A stretch of DNA of 64,000 bases from Pontimicrobium sp. SW4 (GTDB lineage Bacteria; Bacteroidota; Bacteroidia; Flavobacteriales; Flavobacteriaceae). Under the pieces are notes generated by a model. The model saw only the letters and a program-made list of their open reading frames with translations. It had not been told where the DNA came from and searched no databases. The DNA is taken from assembly GCF_039954625.1 (NCBI RefSeq), contig NZ_CP157199.1:62001-126000 (forward strand). Reading direction: 5' to 3'. This document shows, piece after piece, positions 7,591-16,836 of this stretch. The stretch's first letter is position 1. Every line of letters starts with the position of its first letter. Position numbers and translations under genes: made by a program.

Positions 7591-9201
7591 ATGGTGGATA
7601 ACACCCATACTTCGAAATCGATTTCGTTAGAAAAATATGGAATCACAAATGCAAAAGTAAATTATCAATTAACTCCAGACCAACTTCACGATATAACAAT
7701 AGCTAAAGGTTTAGGTACGGAAACTTCCTCAGGAGCATTAGCTATTAATACAGGCGAATTTACAGGTCGTTCTCCTAAAGATCGGTTTATCGTAAAAGAC
7801 GATATTACTAGAGATAGAGTTTGGTGGGGAAATATTAATATTCCTTTTGAGAGTGATGCGTTTCAAAAATTGTATGATAAAATAACTAATTATCTTTCCG
7901 ATAAAGAAGTTTATGTTAGAGACTGTTATGCATGTGCCGACGAGAATTATCATACAAATATTCGAGTAATTAATGAGTATCCTTGGAGTAACATGTTTGC
8001 TTATAATATGTTTTTACGCCCAACTGAGAAACAGTTAGAAGGTTTTGAACCAGAATGGACAGTTATTAATGCTCCTAGTTTCATGGCAATTCCAGAGGTA
8101 GATAAAACGCGTCAACATAATTTTGCGATTTTAGACTTTACTAGAAAAACTGCTATTGTTGGAGGTACAGGGTATACTGGAGAAATTAAAAAAGGAATTT
8201 TTTCAGCATTAAATTTTGAATTACCAGTATTTAAGAATACGTTGCCTATGCATTGTAGTGCAAATGTAGGTAAAGATGGAGATACAGCTATTTTCTTTGG
8301 ACTTTCGGGAACAGGTAAAACAACCTTATCTACAGATCCAAATAGAAGTTTAATTGGAGATGATGAACACGGTTGGACTAATGAAAACACTGTTTTTAAT
8401 TTTGAAGGAGGTTGTTATGCCAAGGTTATTAATTTAACAAGAGATAACGAGCCTGAAATATATGATGCAATTAAGAGAGGTGCTATACTTGAAAATGTCA
8501 TTCTAGATAAAGATAAGAATGTAGATTTTAAAGATATTTCAATTACTCAAAATACAAGGGTAAGCTATCCAATTTATCATATTGATAATATTCAAACACC
8601 TTCAATAGGTAAAAATCCAAAAAACATTTTCTTTTTAACAGCAGATGCTTTTGGAGTTTTACCTCCAATTTCAAAATTAACTCCAGGACAAGCAGCTTAC
8701 CATTTTATTTCTGGATATACGGCAAAAGTTGCTGGAACTGAAGCTGGAATTGATGAGCCTTTACCTAGTTTTTCAGCTTGTTTTGGAGCACCATTTATGC
8801 CATTACACCCAACAAAATATGCCGAAATGCTTAGTAAAAAAATGCAAGAAGCAGGTGTAAATGTTTGGTTAGTTAATACTGGATGGACTGGAGGTCCTTA
8901 CGGTGTCGGAACTAGAATGAAACTTAAATATACAAGAGCAATGATTACTGCTGCTATGGATGGATCTTTAGAAGCAGCAAATAAAGATAATTATGATATT
9001 CATACAGTTTTTAAAGTTGCGCAGCCTAGAACATGCCCAAATGTACCATCTGACGTATTAAGTCCAAGACAAACTTGGAATAATGACAAAGGCTATTATG
9101 ATACAGCTGATAAATTAGCTCAATCATTTAGAGAAAATTTCAAGAAATTTGAGGAGTTTGCTAATGAAGAAATTTTAGCAGGAGCTCCTAATGTAAGGTA
9201 A
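7591..9201 (+). CDS. pckA: ATP-dependent phosphoenolpyruvate carboxykinase
   Basis: The enzyme converts oxaloacetate and ATP to PEP, ADP and CO2, the first committed step of gluconeogenesis from TCA intermediates. The 536-residue length is typical. The kinase-1a P-loop GLSGTGKTTLS is at 237-247, followed by the metal-binding GDDEHGW, and FTGRSPKDRF near residue 57 is the substrate-binding signature. It is monocistronic, with its own promoter and a long terminator. An organism feeding on peptides would rely on this step. Confidence 0.97.
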   Translation: MVDNTHTSKSISLEKYGITNAKVNYQLTPDQLHDITIAKGLGTETSSGALAINTGEFTGRSPKDRFIVKDDITRDRVWWGNINIPFESDAFQKLYDKITNYLSDKEVYVRDCYACADENYHTNIRVINEYPWSNMFAYNMFLRPTEKQLEGFEPEWTVINAPSFMAIPEVDKTRQHNFAILDFTRKTAIVGGTGYTGEIKKGIFSALNFELPVFKNTLPMHCSANVGKDGDTAIFFGLSGTGKTTLSTDPNRSLIGDDEHGWTNENTVFNFEGGCYAKVINLTRDNEPEIYDAIKRGAILENVILDKDKNVDFKDISITQNTRVSYPIYHIDNIQTPSIGKNPKNIFFLTADAFGVLPPISKLTPGQAAYHFISGYTAKVAGTEAGIDEPLPSFSACFGAPFMPLHPTKYAEMLSKKMQEAGVNVWLVNTGWTGGPYGVGTRMKLKYTRAMITAAMDGSLEAANKDNYDIHTVFKVAQPRTCPNVPSDVLSPRQTWNNDKGYYDTADKLAQSFRENFKKFEEFANEEILAGAPNVR

Positions 9202-9213
9202 GATACCTAGACA

Positions 9214-9267
9214 TACTTTATATAAAAAAGGGTGATTTATTAAAATCACCCTTTTTTATATAAAGTA
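9214..9267. terminator. Bidirectional terminator with a 25-bp perfect stem
   Basis: Two perfectly complementary 25-nt arms (9214-9238 and 9243-9267) flank the loop ATTA. The stem core is GGGTGATTT/AAATCACCC with A/T-tracts on both sides, so it works for pckA on the plus strand and hemD on the minus strand. Confidence 0.85.
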
Positions 9268-9279
9268 TAATAAGTTAAG

Positions 9280-10026
9280 TTACTTTTTATTAACCGTTTG
9301 AATATATTTTTCTAAAGCCATAGTCATGGATGGCGTTTCAGGAGTTGGAGCAGCAATGTCCACTCTTAATCCTTTGTTTTCAACTGCTTCAATGGTTGTA
9401 TTTCCAAAAACAGCAATTCGTGTTTCCTTTTGCTGAAAATCAGGAAAATTATGGAATAGAGAATCAATCCCTGAAGGGCTAAAAAACACTAAAACATCAT
9501 AATACACATTAGCCAAATCAGATAAATCACTAATCACAGTTTTGTAGAAAGTTGCTTGTTTCCATACGACTCCTAAACTATTTAAAGTTTCAGGAACTAA
9601 AGGCTTTACTTTATCTGTTGTTGGAAGTAAAAATTTTTCATCTTTATACTTCTTAATTAAAGGTGTTAAATCTGGAAAATTGCGCTTTCCAACATAAATT
9701 TTTCTTTTTCTATACACAACATATTTCTGTAAATAGAACGCAACAGCTTCCGATTGACAAAAATATTTCATAGTGTCAGGAACTTTAAAGCGCATTTCAT
9801 CTGCTACTCTAAAAAAATGGTCTACAGCATTTCTACTGGTTAAAATAATTGCAGTATAGCTACTAAGATCTACTTTTTGTAATCTTATTTCTTTTGCAGA
9901 GACACCCTCAACATGAATAAAAGGTCTAAAGTCAATTTTTACACGTTGCTTTTCTTGTAAATCAAAGTAAGGAGAATTTTCTACTTTAGGCTCTGGTTGA
10001 GAAACCAAAATTGTTTTTACTTTCAT
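9280..10026 (-). CDS. hemD: Uroporphyrinogen-III synthase
   Basis: The 248-residue protein has the two-domain HemD pattern: an N-terminal ILVSQPEP, the TAIILTSRNAVDHFF block, a middle FLLPTTDKVKPLVPETLNSLG and a C-terminal VLVFFSPSGIDSLFHNF, with IAVFGNTTIEAVENKGL. It cyclises hydroxymethylbilane to uroporphyrinogen III in haem and sirohaem synthesis. The upstream DUF4271 gene is co-directional, a conserved pairing in flavobacteria. HemD is poorly conserved in general, but this pattern is clear. Confidence 0.88.
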   Translation of the reverse strand: MKVKTILVSQPEPKVENSPYFDLQEKQRVKIDFRPFIHVEGVSAKEIRLQKVDLSSYTAIILTSRNAVDHFFRVADEMRFKVPDTMKYFCQSEAVAFYLQKYVVYRKRKIYVGKRNFPDLTPLIKKYKDEKFLLPTTDKVKPLVPETLNSLGVVWKQATFYKTVISDLSDLANVYYDVLVFFSPSGIDSLFHNFPDFQQKETRIAVFGNTTIEAVENKGLRVDIAAPTPETPSMTMALEKYIQTVNKK

Positions 10027-10051
10027 AGGTTGACTTAGCTTTTACACTTAA

Positions 10052-10699
10052 TTAACTATTAATAAATAGCTTATATAAAATTACATAAGGTGCGATTTCA
10101 AGTGCGCAAAGATACAAAATAAAATAGAAAATGTTATTTATTATTGTTTTTTGGTGCGTTTTAAAAGATGTAATAAAGCCTATTAAGTTGATTAAGAATA
10201 ATAATCCAAATATTACAAAAAAGACATTGACGCTTAAAGGAATAGTAAACACTAACAATATATTAATGGGAAGCAATAATAATCCAGTAAAATTCTTGTA
10301 ATTTGTTTTTTGAAAAAGATATGAATCCATGAGTGTATCTATTTCAAAAAGACTCCCAATAATACGTTCTAATAAAACTTTAATAAGGATGATAGCTCCA
10401 ATACCTAATAAAATTTTTAAGAACAAGATTATGTTAAAAGTAATATTTTCTACAAAGGTTGAATAGCCTAAAAAACAAAAAAGAGATAATGAAATAATTA
10501 AATTTATAAATAATAAAGCATCAAATTGATCAATAAATTTTTGGTCTCTAGCATATATTTTTAAATACTTTGAGTTACTTACAAGCAATAAAAAGTCATT
10601 AAACCTTGTCGAAAAAGATCGTTTAGCCAATGCTAAAATAGATAGGCATAAAACAAAGAAAACAGTAAACCACTCGTTTGAGATTATTTCGCGTAACAT
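10052..10699 (-). CDS. DUF4271 membrane protein
   Basis: The 215-residue integral membrane protein has about six hydrophobic helices spread over its length (for example residues 8-24, 60-80, 88-108, 144-164, 166-186 and 190-210). Its composition and position upstream of hemD match DUF4271, a family restricted to Bacteroidota. The function is unknown. The 25-base gap to hemD suggests an operon. Confidence 0.8.
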   Translation of the reverse strand: MLREIISNEWFTVFFVLCLSILALAKRSFSTRFNDFLLLVSNSKYLKIYARDQKFIDQFDALLFINLIISLSLFCFLGYSTFVENITFNIILFLKILLGIGAIILIKVLLERIIGSLFEIDTLMDSYLFQKTNYKNFTGLLLLPINILLVFTIPLSVNVFFVIFGLLFLINLIGFITSFKTHQKTIINNIFYFILYLCALEIAPYVILYKLFINS

Positions 10700-10750
10700 A
10701 ATTGCTAAATTATGAAGAATATTTCTATAAAATTAATGCTGTAAAAAACT

Positions 10751-10758
10751 TACTTTTG
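10751..10758 (+). promoter_or_regulatory. -7 element of the GT2-pyrC operon
   Basis: TACTTTTG is an exact TAnnTTTG match, 17 bases before the ATG at 10776. Confidence 0.5.
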
Positions 10759-10775
10759 CTAAAATTAGTTTTTTA

Positions 10776-11501
10776 ATGCAAGACGCAATTGTTATTATAC
10801 CAACTTTTAATGAAATTGAGAATATTGAAGCCATTATTAGGGCAACATTTTCATTAGAAAAGAGATTTCATGTTTTGGTTGTTGATGATAACTCTCCAGA
10901 TTTGACGGCATTAAAAGTAAAAGAACTTCAAAAAGAGTTTAAAGAACATCTGTTTTTAGAAGTTAGGAAGGAAAAATCTGGTTTAGGAACTGCTTATATT
11001 CATGGGTTTAAATGGTGCTTAGAAAAAGGATATAATTATATTTTCGAAATGGATGCTGATTTTTCTCATAATCCAAAAGACCTTCCAAAATTATATGAAG
11101 CATGCTATATTGATGGCGCCGATATGTCTATTGGGTCTAGATATGCCACAGGTGTGAATGTTGTTAATTGGCCAATGTCAAGAGTTTTACTATCCTATTT
11201 AGCATCAAAATATGTACGCATAATTACTGGAATGAAAATTCATGATACTACTGCGGGTTTTGTATGTTACAAAAGAAAAGTTCTAGAGAGTGTTGGTTTA
11301 GATAAAGTGAAGTTTGTAGGTTATGCATTTCAAATTGAAATGAAATTTAAGGCTTATCTGCAAAACTTTAAAATCACTGAAGTTCCTGTGATTTTCACTG
11401 ATAGAACAAAAGGTGAATCAAAATTAAGCAGTGGCATAATTTCTGAGGCTATATTTGGAGTTATTTCTATGAAGTTTAAAAGTTTATTTAGAAAAAGATA
11501 A
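10776..11501 (+). CDS. Polyprenol monophosphomannose synthase-like GT2 glycosyltransferase
   Basis: The 241-residue single-domain GT2 enzyme resembles dolichol-phosphate mannose synthase. The N-terminal IIPTFNEIENIEAII, the VVDDNSPDLTA nucleotide site, the EMDADFSHNPKDLPKL DXD-type motif at about 91-106 and GSRYATGVNVVNWPMSR are all present. It has no C-terminal membrane domain, like the yeast and bacterial short forms. It probably transfers a hexose from a nucleotide sugar to a polyprenyl phosphate for envelope glycans. It is the first gene of an operon with dihydroorotase (1-base gap) and a DUF4296 lipoprotein. Confidence 0.9.
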   Translation: MQDAIVIIPTFNEIENIEAIIRATFSLEKRFHVLVVDDNSPDLTALKVKELQKEFKEHLFLEVRKEKSGLGTAYIHGFKWCLEKGYNYIFEMDADFSHNPKDLPKLYEACYIDGADMSIGSRYATGVNVVNWPMSRVLLSYLASKYVRIITGMKIHDTTAGFVCYKRKVLESVGLDKVKFVGYAFQIEMKFKAYLQNFKITEVPVIFTDRTKGESKLSSGIISEAIFGVISMKFKSLFRKR

Positions 11502-11502
11502 C

Positions 11503-12843
11503 ATGAGTAATAAAAAAGTACTTATTAAAAATGCTAGAATAGTAAACGAAGGACGCATTACTAATGGAGATATTTTAACTGAAGGTGAAGTTATTAAAGA
11601 AATAAGTAATTCAATTAATGTATTAGATGCTCAAATAATAGATGCTAAAAATAAATATGTACTACCAGGAGTTATTGACGACCAAGTGCATTTTCGAGAG
11701 CCAGGGTTAACACATAAAGCAACTATTGCTACAGAATCTAGAGCTGCAGCTGCAGGAGGAATTACTTCATTTATAGAAATGCCTAATACAAATCCTCAAA
11801 CGACCACTATTGAGAAATTGGAAGATAAATTTGAAATTGCTTCTAAAACATCGTTTGTAAATTACTCTTTTATGTTTGGTGGAACTAATGACAATTTAGA
11901 GGAGATTTTAAAAGTAGATGCAAAAAACGTTGCTGGCTTGAAACTTTTTCTAGGCTCTTCCACAGGGAATATGTTGGTAGACAATCCTGAAGTATTGGAA
12001 AAAATATTTTCAAGCACAAGTTTACTAATTAGTGTGCATTGTGAAGATGAAGCGACAATAAGAAAGAACACAAAACAATATGTAGAAAAATATGGAGATG
12101 ATATTCCATTAAAATACCATCCAATTATTAGAAGTGAAGAAGCTTGCTATTTATCTTCTTCTAAAGCTATAGAACTTGCAAAGAAAACCGGAGCGAGACT
12201 ACACGTATTTCATTTATCTACTGGAAAAGAAACAAACTTGTTCTCTAATAAAATTCCGTTGAGAGATAAAAAAATCACAGCAGAAGTTTGTATACACCAT
12301 TTATGGTTTTCAGACAAAGATTACGATGAAAAAGGGGCTTTAATCAAGTGGAATCCTGCGGTTAAAACAGAAACTGACAGAGACCAATTATGGGAAGCAT
12401 TATTAGATGATAGACTTGATGTTATTGCTACCGATCATGCCCCACATACTTTAGAGGAAAAAAATAACGTTTATACAAAAGCACCTTCTGGAGGACCATT
12501 AGTACAACATGCACTTGTAGCTATGTTTGAAGCACATCATCAAGGAAGGATTTCTATTGAGAAATTAGTTGAGAAGATGTGCCATAACCCAGCGATATTG
12601 TTTCAGATAGAAAAAAGAGGCTATCTTAAGGAAGGTTATTTTGCAGATATTGTGATTGTTGATGATAATGATCCTTGGACTGTAGAAAAAGAGAATGTGC
12701 TGTATAAATGTAAATGGTCTCCTTTTGAAGGGACAACGTTTAAATCGAGGATAACACATACTTTGGTAAATGGACAATTAGTTTATGAGAATTCAAATTT
12801 CCATGAGGTAAAAGCCGCCAAACGATTAACTTTTAATAGGTAA
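11503..12843 (+). CDS. pyrC: Dihydroorotase (class I type)
   Basis: The 446-residue amidohydrolase catalyses the ring closure of carbamoyl-aspartate in pyrimidine synthesis. Visible active-site elements are H63 in DDQVHFREPG, the carboxylated lysine K147 in GLKLFLGSSTGN, H179 (SVHCEDE), H234/H237 (LHVFHLST) and D311 (ATDHAPH). The first His of the usual HxH metal pair is Gln61. From memory this DDQVHFREPG form is common in Bacteroidota dihydroorotases, so it is probably a lineage variant rather than inactivation. The stop overlaps the next start by 1 base (TAATG). Confidence 0.93.
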   Translation: MSNKKVLIKNARIVNEGRITNGDILTEGEVIKEISNSINVLDAQIIDAKNKYVLPGVIDDQVHFREPGLTHKATIATESRAAAAGGITSFIEMPNTNPQTTTIEKLEDKFEIASKTSFVNYSFMFGGTNDNLEEILKVDAKNVAGLKLFLGSSTGNMLVDNPEVLEKIFSSTSLLISVHCEDEATIRKNTKQYVEKYGDDIPLKYHPIIRSEEACYLSSSKAIELAKKTGARLHVFHLSTGKETNLFSNKIPLRDKKITAEVCIHHLWFSDKDYDEKGALIKWNPAVKTETDRDQLWEALLDDRLDVIATDHAPHTLEEKNNVYTKAPSGGPLVQHALVAMFEAHHQGRISIEKLVEKMCHNPAILFQIEKRGYLKEGYFADIVIVDDNDPWTVEKENVLYKCKWSPFEGTTFKSRITHTLVNGQLVYENSNFHEVKAAKRLTFNR

Positions 12844-13313
12844 TGAAGCATTATAAAATTTTTGCGATTGTATGTATTTTAGTTTGTATAGGTTGTAATT
12901 CTAATCGTATTGAAAAACCAAAAAAACCTAAAAACTTGATTAAAAAGGAAAAAATGGTTAACATATTATACGATATGTCAATTTTAACAGCTTCAAAAGG
13001 AGTGAATAAGAAAGTGCTTGAAAATAATGGCATCATGCCAGAAAGTTTTATATTCGAGAAATACGACATAGATAGTATACAATTTGTTTTAAGTAATGAG
13101 TATTATGCATATAATTTAGATACTTACGAGGAAATTTATAATAACGTTAAAGCGCGACTAACCAAAGAAAAAGAACATTTAGACTCACTTAATAATATTG
13201 AAGCTGAACAAAGAAAAGAATTACGAGATCAAAGAGATTCGCTTAATAAGAAAGGAATCTCTACAATTCCTTTAAAAAAAATTGACACGTCTCAGTTAGA
13301 GATTCGTCAATAG
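12843..13313 (+). CDS. DUF4296 lipoprotein
   Basis: The 156-residue protein has a lipoprotein signal ending in CIGC (Cys at about 19), then a conserved NILYDMSILTAS segment and a C-terminal charged, probably coiled-coil helix (about 98-140). It matches DUF4296, a Bacteroidota family with no known function that is regularly found behind dihydroorotase. Translation is coupled to pyrC by a 1-base overlap. Its 3' end overlaps the convergent epimerase gene by 53 bases. Confidence 0.83.
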   Translation: MKHYKIFAIVCILVCIGCNSNRIEKPKKPKNLIKKEKMVNILYDMSILTASKGVNKKVLENNGIMPESFIFEKYDIDSIQFVLSNEYYAYNLDTYEEIYNNVKARLTKEKEHLDSLNNIEAEQRKELRDQRDSLNKKGISTIPLKKIDTSQLEIRQ

Positions 13314-14271
13314 TTTTAAAACGATAGTTTAAGGCTTCTGTTATTTTTTTATTGCTAAAATATGCTTTTCTAGTAATCGTTTTGGTAGTCTGTTTAAAAA
13401 GGCGACGCTTTTTGTTCAATAAAAAACTACGTAACCAATCTAATCTCCAAGCTAGACTTAATAAAAATTTTGAAGCTTCTTTATTTGGAGCATTAACTTT
13501 TAAGTGGGTTGCTGTTTTTGTGAAAAAATCTTGGTAAGATAAATTTTCAGATACTAAAATAAATCGCTCATTAGTTATGTTGCTCTCCATTAATTGCATC
13601 ATCGAATTAACAACATCCATAACATCCACATAGCCAGTAATACCTTTTGTAAATCTAGAAACACCTCTATAAACCATCTTAATCAAACTACCACTTCCAC
13701 CACCTTTCCAAAAACCAGGGCCTATAATAATACCTGGATTTACAATAACAGCATTTAAACCTTCTTGAGTGCCTCGCCACACTTCAATTTCGGCACCATA
13801 TTTTGTAATAGCATAAACACTTTGTTCTGCCTCAGGATTCCAGTGACTTTCTTCAGTAATTAACTTGTTGTTTTCTTCTTTGCCAATAGTTGCAATAGAA
13901 CTTACATAGCAGATTTTTTTTACCTTATGAGAAATGCTAATATTAACAATGTTTGCTGTTCCTTCAATATTAATCTGTCTTAAAGCTTGGTATTCTTTAG
14001 TATCAAAAGAAATAAACGCAGCGCAATGATATACATGAGTTACATTTTTAAAAGCAATTTCTAAGCTTGGAATATCATTTAGAGTTGCTTCAATCCACTC
14101 AATTTTTGAAAAAAAGACTTCATAGTTAGTTGAATAATAAGAAAAAACGCGTTTAACAGCTTTAATTTTTTCTTTGTTCCTATAAATTGCCTTTACTTTT
14201 TCGCCACTTTCAACTAATTTATAGAGTAAATGACTTCCAACTAAACCTGTTCCGCCTGTAACTAATATCAT
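13261..14271 (-). CDS. NAD-dependent epimerase/dehydratase (extended SDR)
   Basis: The 336-residue extended short-chain dehydrogenase has the Rossmann motif [15 protein letters not shown] at the N terminus, the YVSSIATIG serine and the YAITKYGAE catalytic Tyr-x3-Lys at about 153-157, and [14 protein letters not shown] for the substrate. Similar proteins act on nucleotide sugars or 3-beta-hydroxysteroid-like substrates, and the substrate here is unknown. Its last 53 bases overlap the end of the DUF4296 gene in antisense. Confidence 0.85.
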   Translation of the reverse strand: MILVTGGTGLVGSHLLYKLVESGEKVKAIYRNKEKIKAVKRVFSYYSTNYEVFFSKIEWIEATLNDIPSLEIAFKNVTHVYHCAAFISFDTKEYQALRQINIEGTANIVNISISHKVKKICYVSSIATIGKEENNKLITEESHWNPEAEQSVYAITKYGAEIEVWRGTQEGLNAVIVNPGIIIGPGFWKGGGSGSLIKMVYRGVSRFTKGITGYVDVMDVVNSMMQLMESNITNERFILVSENLSYQDFFTKTATHLKVNAPNKEASKFLLSLAWRLDWLRSFLLNKKRRLFKQTTKTITRKAYFSNKKITEALNYRFKTIDESLTETCQFFLKEL

Positions 14272-14317
14272 AGAACTAAATTACTGTTTTTTCTTTTCTC
14301 ATCATTGCTTAAAAAAT

Positions 14318-14325
14318 TATCTTTG
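14318..14325 (+). promoter_or_regulatory. tyrS -7 promoter element, decides the start codon
   Basis: TATCTTTG matches TAnnTTTG and lies 18 bases before the ATG at 14344. A transcript starting about 7 nt downstream cannot include the possible TTG start at 14305, so the ATG is preferred. Confidence 0.55.
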
Positions 14326-14343
14326 TTCAAATTTTTAAATCAA

Positions 14344-15639
14344 ATGGCAAAGAATTTTATTGAAGAATTAACATGGAGAGGAATGGTACACGATACCATG
14401 CCTGGAGTTGAAGAGCATTTAATGGAAAGCATGCGTAGTGCTTATGTTGGTTTTGATCCAACTGCCGATTCTTTGCACATTGGTAATTTGGTGCCAATTA
14501 TGTTATTGGCGCATTACCAACGTTGTGGCCATAAACCAGTGGCTTTAGTTGGCGGTGCAACAGGAATGATTGGTGATCCTTCAGGAAAATCTAGTGAACG
14601 TAATTTATTGGACGAAAAAACATTGCGCCATAACCAAGAATCTATTAAAAACCAATTGGCACATTTTCTAGATTTTGAAAGTGACGCGGCAAATGCAGCG
14701 GTGTTGGTTAACAATTACGATTGGATGAAAGAATTCTCGTTTTTAGATTTCATTAGAGACGTTGGTAAACATATTACTGTAAATTATATGATGAGTAAAG
14801 ATTCTGTCAAGAATAGAATTTCATCAGAAGCCTCTGAAGGTATGAGCTTTACAGAGTTTACATATCAATTAGTTCAAGGGTATGATTTTTTACATCTATA
14901 CAAAACTAATAATTGTACAATCCAAATGGGAGGAAGTGACCAATGGGGCAATATTACTACAGGAACTGAACTTATAAGAAGAATTGGTAATGGTAAAGGT
15001 TTTGCTATTACGTGTCCATTAATTACAAAATCCGATGGGTCTAAATTTGGGAAATCCGAAGGCGGAAATGTTTGGTTAGATGCTAAAAGAACATCACCAT
15101 ATAAGTTTTATCAATATTGGTTAAATTCTAGTGATGAAGATGCTGTTAAATACATTAAAATATTTACGTTTTTAACTGAAGACGCTGTTAATGCTTTAGT
15201 AAAAGAGCATCAAGAAGCACCTCATTTACGAATTTTGCAAAAGTGTTTAGCAAAAGAGATTACATGTATGGTACATTCGGTTGAAGATTTTAAAAATGCC
15301 GAAAAAGCATCAAATATTTTATTTAGTAAGAGTTTTAAGGAAGATATTAAAACATTGGATGAAGCCACTTTTTTAGATGTGTTTGAAGGTGTACCACAAG
15401 CAGATATTGCAAAATCAGATATAGATGAAGGCTTAGATATGATTGGAGCATTAGCTGCTAAAACAAATTTTTTAGCCTCAAACAGTGAGGCAAGACGTGC
15501 TTTAAAAGAGAATTCAGTATCAGTCAATAAAGAAAAAGTAAATGAAGATTATAAAATCACAACCGCCGATCTAATTAACGATACATATGTAATTCTAAAT
15601 AAAGGAAAGCGAAATACTTATATCCTTAAAGTTATATGA
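14344..15639 (+). CDS. tyrS: Tyrosyl-tRNA synthetase
   Basis: Class Ic synthetase of 431 residues from the chosen ATG ([13 protein letters not shown]). The HIGH-type motif HIGN is at 45-48, the KMSKS-type loop KFGKS at 234-238, and GGSDQWGN supplies substrate contacts. The C-terminal region (about 365-431) is an S4-like RNA-binding domain. A 13-bp-stem hairpin follows the gene. The in-frame TTG 39 bases upstream is rejected because the likely promoter lies between the two starts. Confidence 0.96.
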   Translation: MAKNFIEELTWRGMVHDTMPGVEEHLMESMRSAYVGFDPTADSLHIGNLVPIMLLAHYQRCGHKPVALVGGATGMIGDPSGKSSERNLLDEKTLRHNQESIKNQLAHFLDFESDAANAAVLVNNYDWMKEFSFLDFIRDVGKHITVNYMMSKDSVKNRISSEASEGMSFTEFTYQLVQGYDFLHLYKTNNCTIQMGGSDQWGNITTGTELIRRIGNGKGFAITCPLITKSDGSKFGKSEGGNVWLDAKRTSPYKFYQYWLNSSDEDAVKYIKIFTFLTEDAVNALVKEHQEAPHLRILQKCLAKEITCMVHSVEDFKNAEKASNILFSKSFKEDIKTLDEATFLDVFEGVPQADIAKSDIDEGLDMIGALAAKTNFLASNSEARRALKENSVSVNKEKVNEDYKITTADLINDTYVILNKGKRNTYILKVI

Positions 15640-15645
15640 AAAGAA

Positions 15646-15674
15646 GAAGTCTGGTTGTATAACAACCAGACTTC
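15646..15674. terminator. 13-bp hairpin after tyrS
   Basis: GAAGTCTGGTTGT and ACAACCAGACTTC flank the loop ATA. No T-tract follows on the plus strand, so it may be a weak terminator or an mRNA 3'-end stabiliser. Confidence 0.55.
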
Positions 15675-15779
15675 GAAAAACTAACCAACCTAATTTTTCT
15701 TTTTTGCAGCAATTTTACCAAGCTACATTAGTAAGTACGTACTTATCACAAAACCTTTCAGTATTTTTAAATAAAAAAA

Positions 15780-16760
15780 TTAAAGCACCATGAGGTTACA
15801 GCCTCTAATGTCGGAGTTGTCAAATCGTCCTAAAACCTCAAAAGAACCATCTTTATATACCTTTCCAAGATCCTGCGTAGCAATAAATGAACAAGAGTTG
15901 ATATTTGCTAAATCGATAATGTTGATGACTCCAGTTTTTCCATGTTCTTGAATAGCTAAGGCGTCTTCAGTATCACGAGTTAACACTATCATCCAAGGTG
16001 GTGGTTTAAAGAGACTATTGCCTTTAGAATATGCTTGCGATAATAATTCAGTCATGCCATACTCGCTATGTATGTTATCTACACCAAAACCTTGTTTTAA
16101 AACGTCATGTAGTTCAATTCTAATGAGTTCTTTTCGTTTGCCTTTCATACCACCAGTTTCCATGATGATGGTATTGTTGAGCTTAAGTTGATATTTCTCA
16201 ACAAAATCTAATAAAGCAAAAGATACACCGATTAATAAGGTTTTTTTATTTCGTGATTCTAAGTCATTTAAGGTGTTTTTTAAGGCTTCTAAATCATTCA
16301 AATAAAAACCACTCTCAGGTTGTTTTGTATATGTAATCATATCATTAACCATATAAATTAATGATGAGCCATCACGTTCAAGATAAGAAGGTAACAAAGC
16401 CAATACTACATAATCTTCTATGTTGCTATAAAAATGTTGGAACCCTTTTCGAAAACTTTGTTCATACAAAGCAATATCAGTTACAAAGTGCTTACTAGTT
16501 ATTTGTCCTGTAGTACCGCTACTTGAAAAAGTTTCTTGAATTTTTTTATGTGAACTAAGTACTTGATGCGATTTAAAAAACTGTATAGGGAGAAAAGGAA
16601 TCTCCTTAACAGTTTTTATTTCACTAGGATGCTTATATAGTAAATCACAAAACGAACGATATACCTTATTATTTTCAAATTGATATTTGAAAATACTTAA
16701 AGCTATTTCCTCAAATTGACTTTGGGAGGTAATATTAAATATATTGTTTGCTAGTACCAT
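15780..16760 (-). CDS. LuxE/PaaK-like acyl-activating protein
   Basis: The 326-residue protein resembles the acyl-protein synthetase LuxE and the adenylate-forming PaaK group. The AMP-binding signature is SSSGTTGQ at 79-86, and HSEYGMTELLSQAY near 235-248 matches the core acceptor/adenylation motif. It is shorter than a full CoA ligase and lacks the usual large C-terminal lid. Family members activate fatty or aryl acids as acyl-AMP and pass them to a carrier, and here the acid and carrier are unknown. No acyl carrier or lux genes lie next to it. It is often found alone in flavobacteria. Confidence 0.75.
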   Translation of the reverse strand: MVLANNIFNITSQSQFEEIALSIFKYQFENNKVYRSFCDLLYKHPSEIKTVKEIPFLPIQFFKSHQVLSSHKKIQETFSSSGTTGQITSKHFVTDIALYEQSFRKGFQHFYSNIEDYVVLALLPSYLERDGSSLIYMVNDMITYTKQPESGFYLNDLEALKNTLNDLESRNKKTLLIGVSFALLDFVEKYQLKLNNTIIMETGGMKGKRKELIRIELHDVLKQGFGVDNIHSEYGMTELLSQAYSKGNSLFKPPPWMIVLTRDTEDALAIQEHGKTGVINIIDLANINSCSFIATQDLGKVYKDGSFEVLGRFDNSDIRGCNLMVL

Positions 16761-16787
16761 AATGTTCTCGACAAAAATATGTAAAAT

Positions 16788-16818
16788 AAAAAAGCGCCAC
16801 CATTGGTAACGCTTTTTT
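16788..16818 (-). terminator. Terminator of the T9SS-sorted protein gene
   Basis: AAAAAAGCG and CGCTTTTTT enclose an inner ACC-ATT-GGT. On the minus strand the stem ends in a T-tract just after the gene that stops at 16837. Confidence 0.75.
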
Positions 16819-16836
16819 AAAATATAAAAAACTAAA

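Noticed and set aside
14305..14343. TTG-initiated 13-residue extension of tyrS
   Set aside because: A good -7 box (14318-14325) lies inside it, and ATG 14344 gives the normal TyrRS N terminus.
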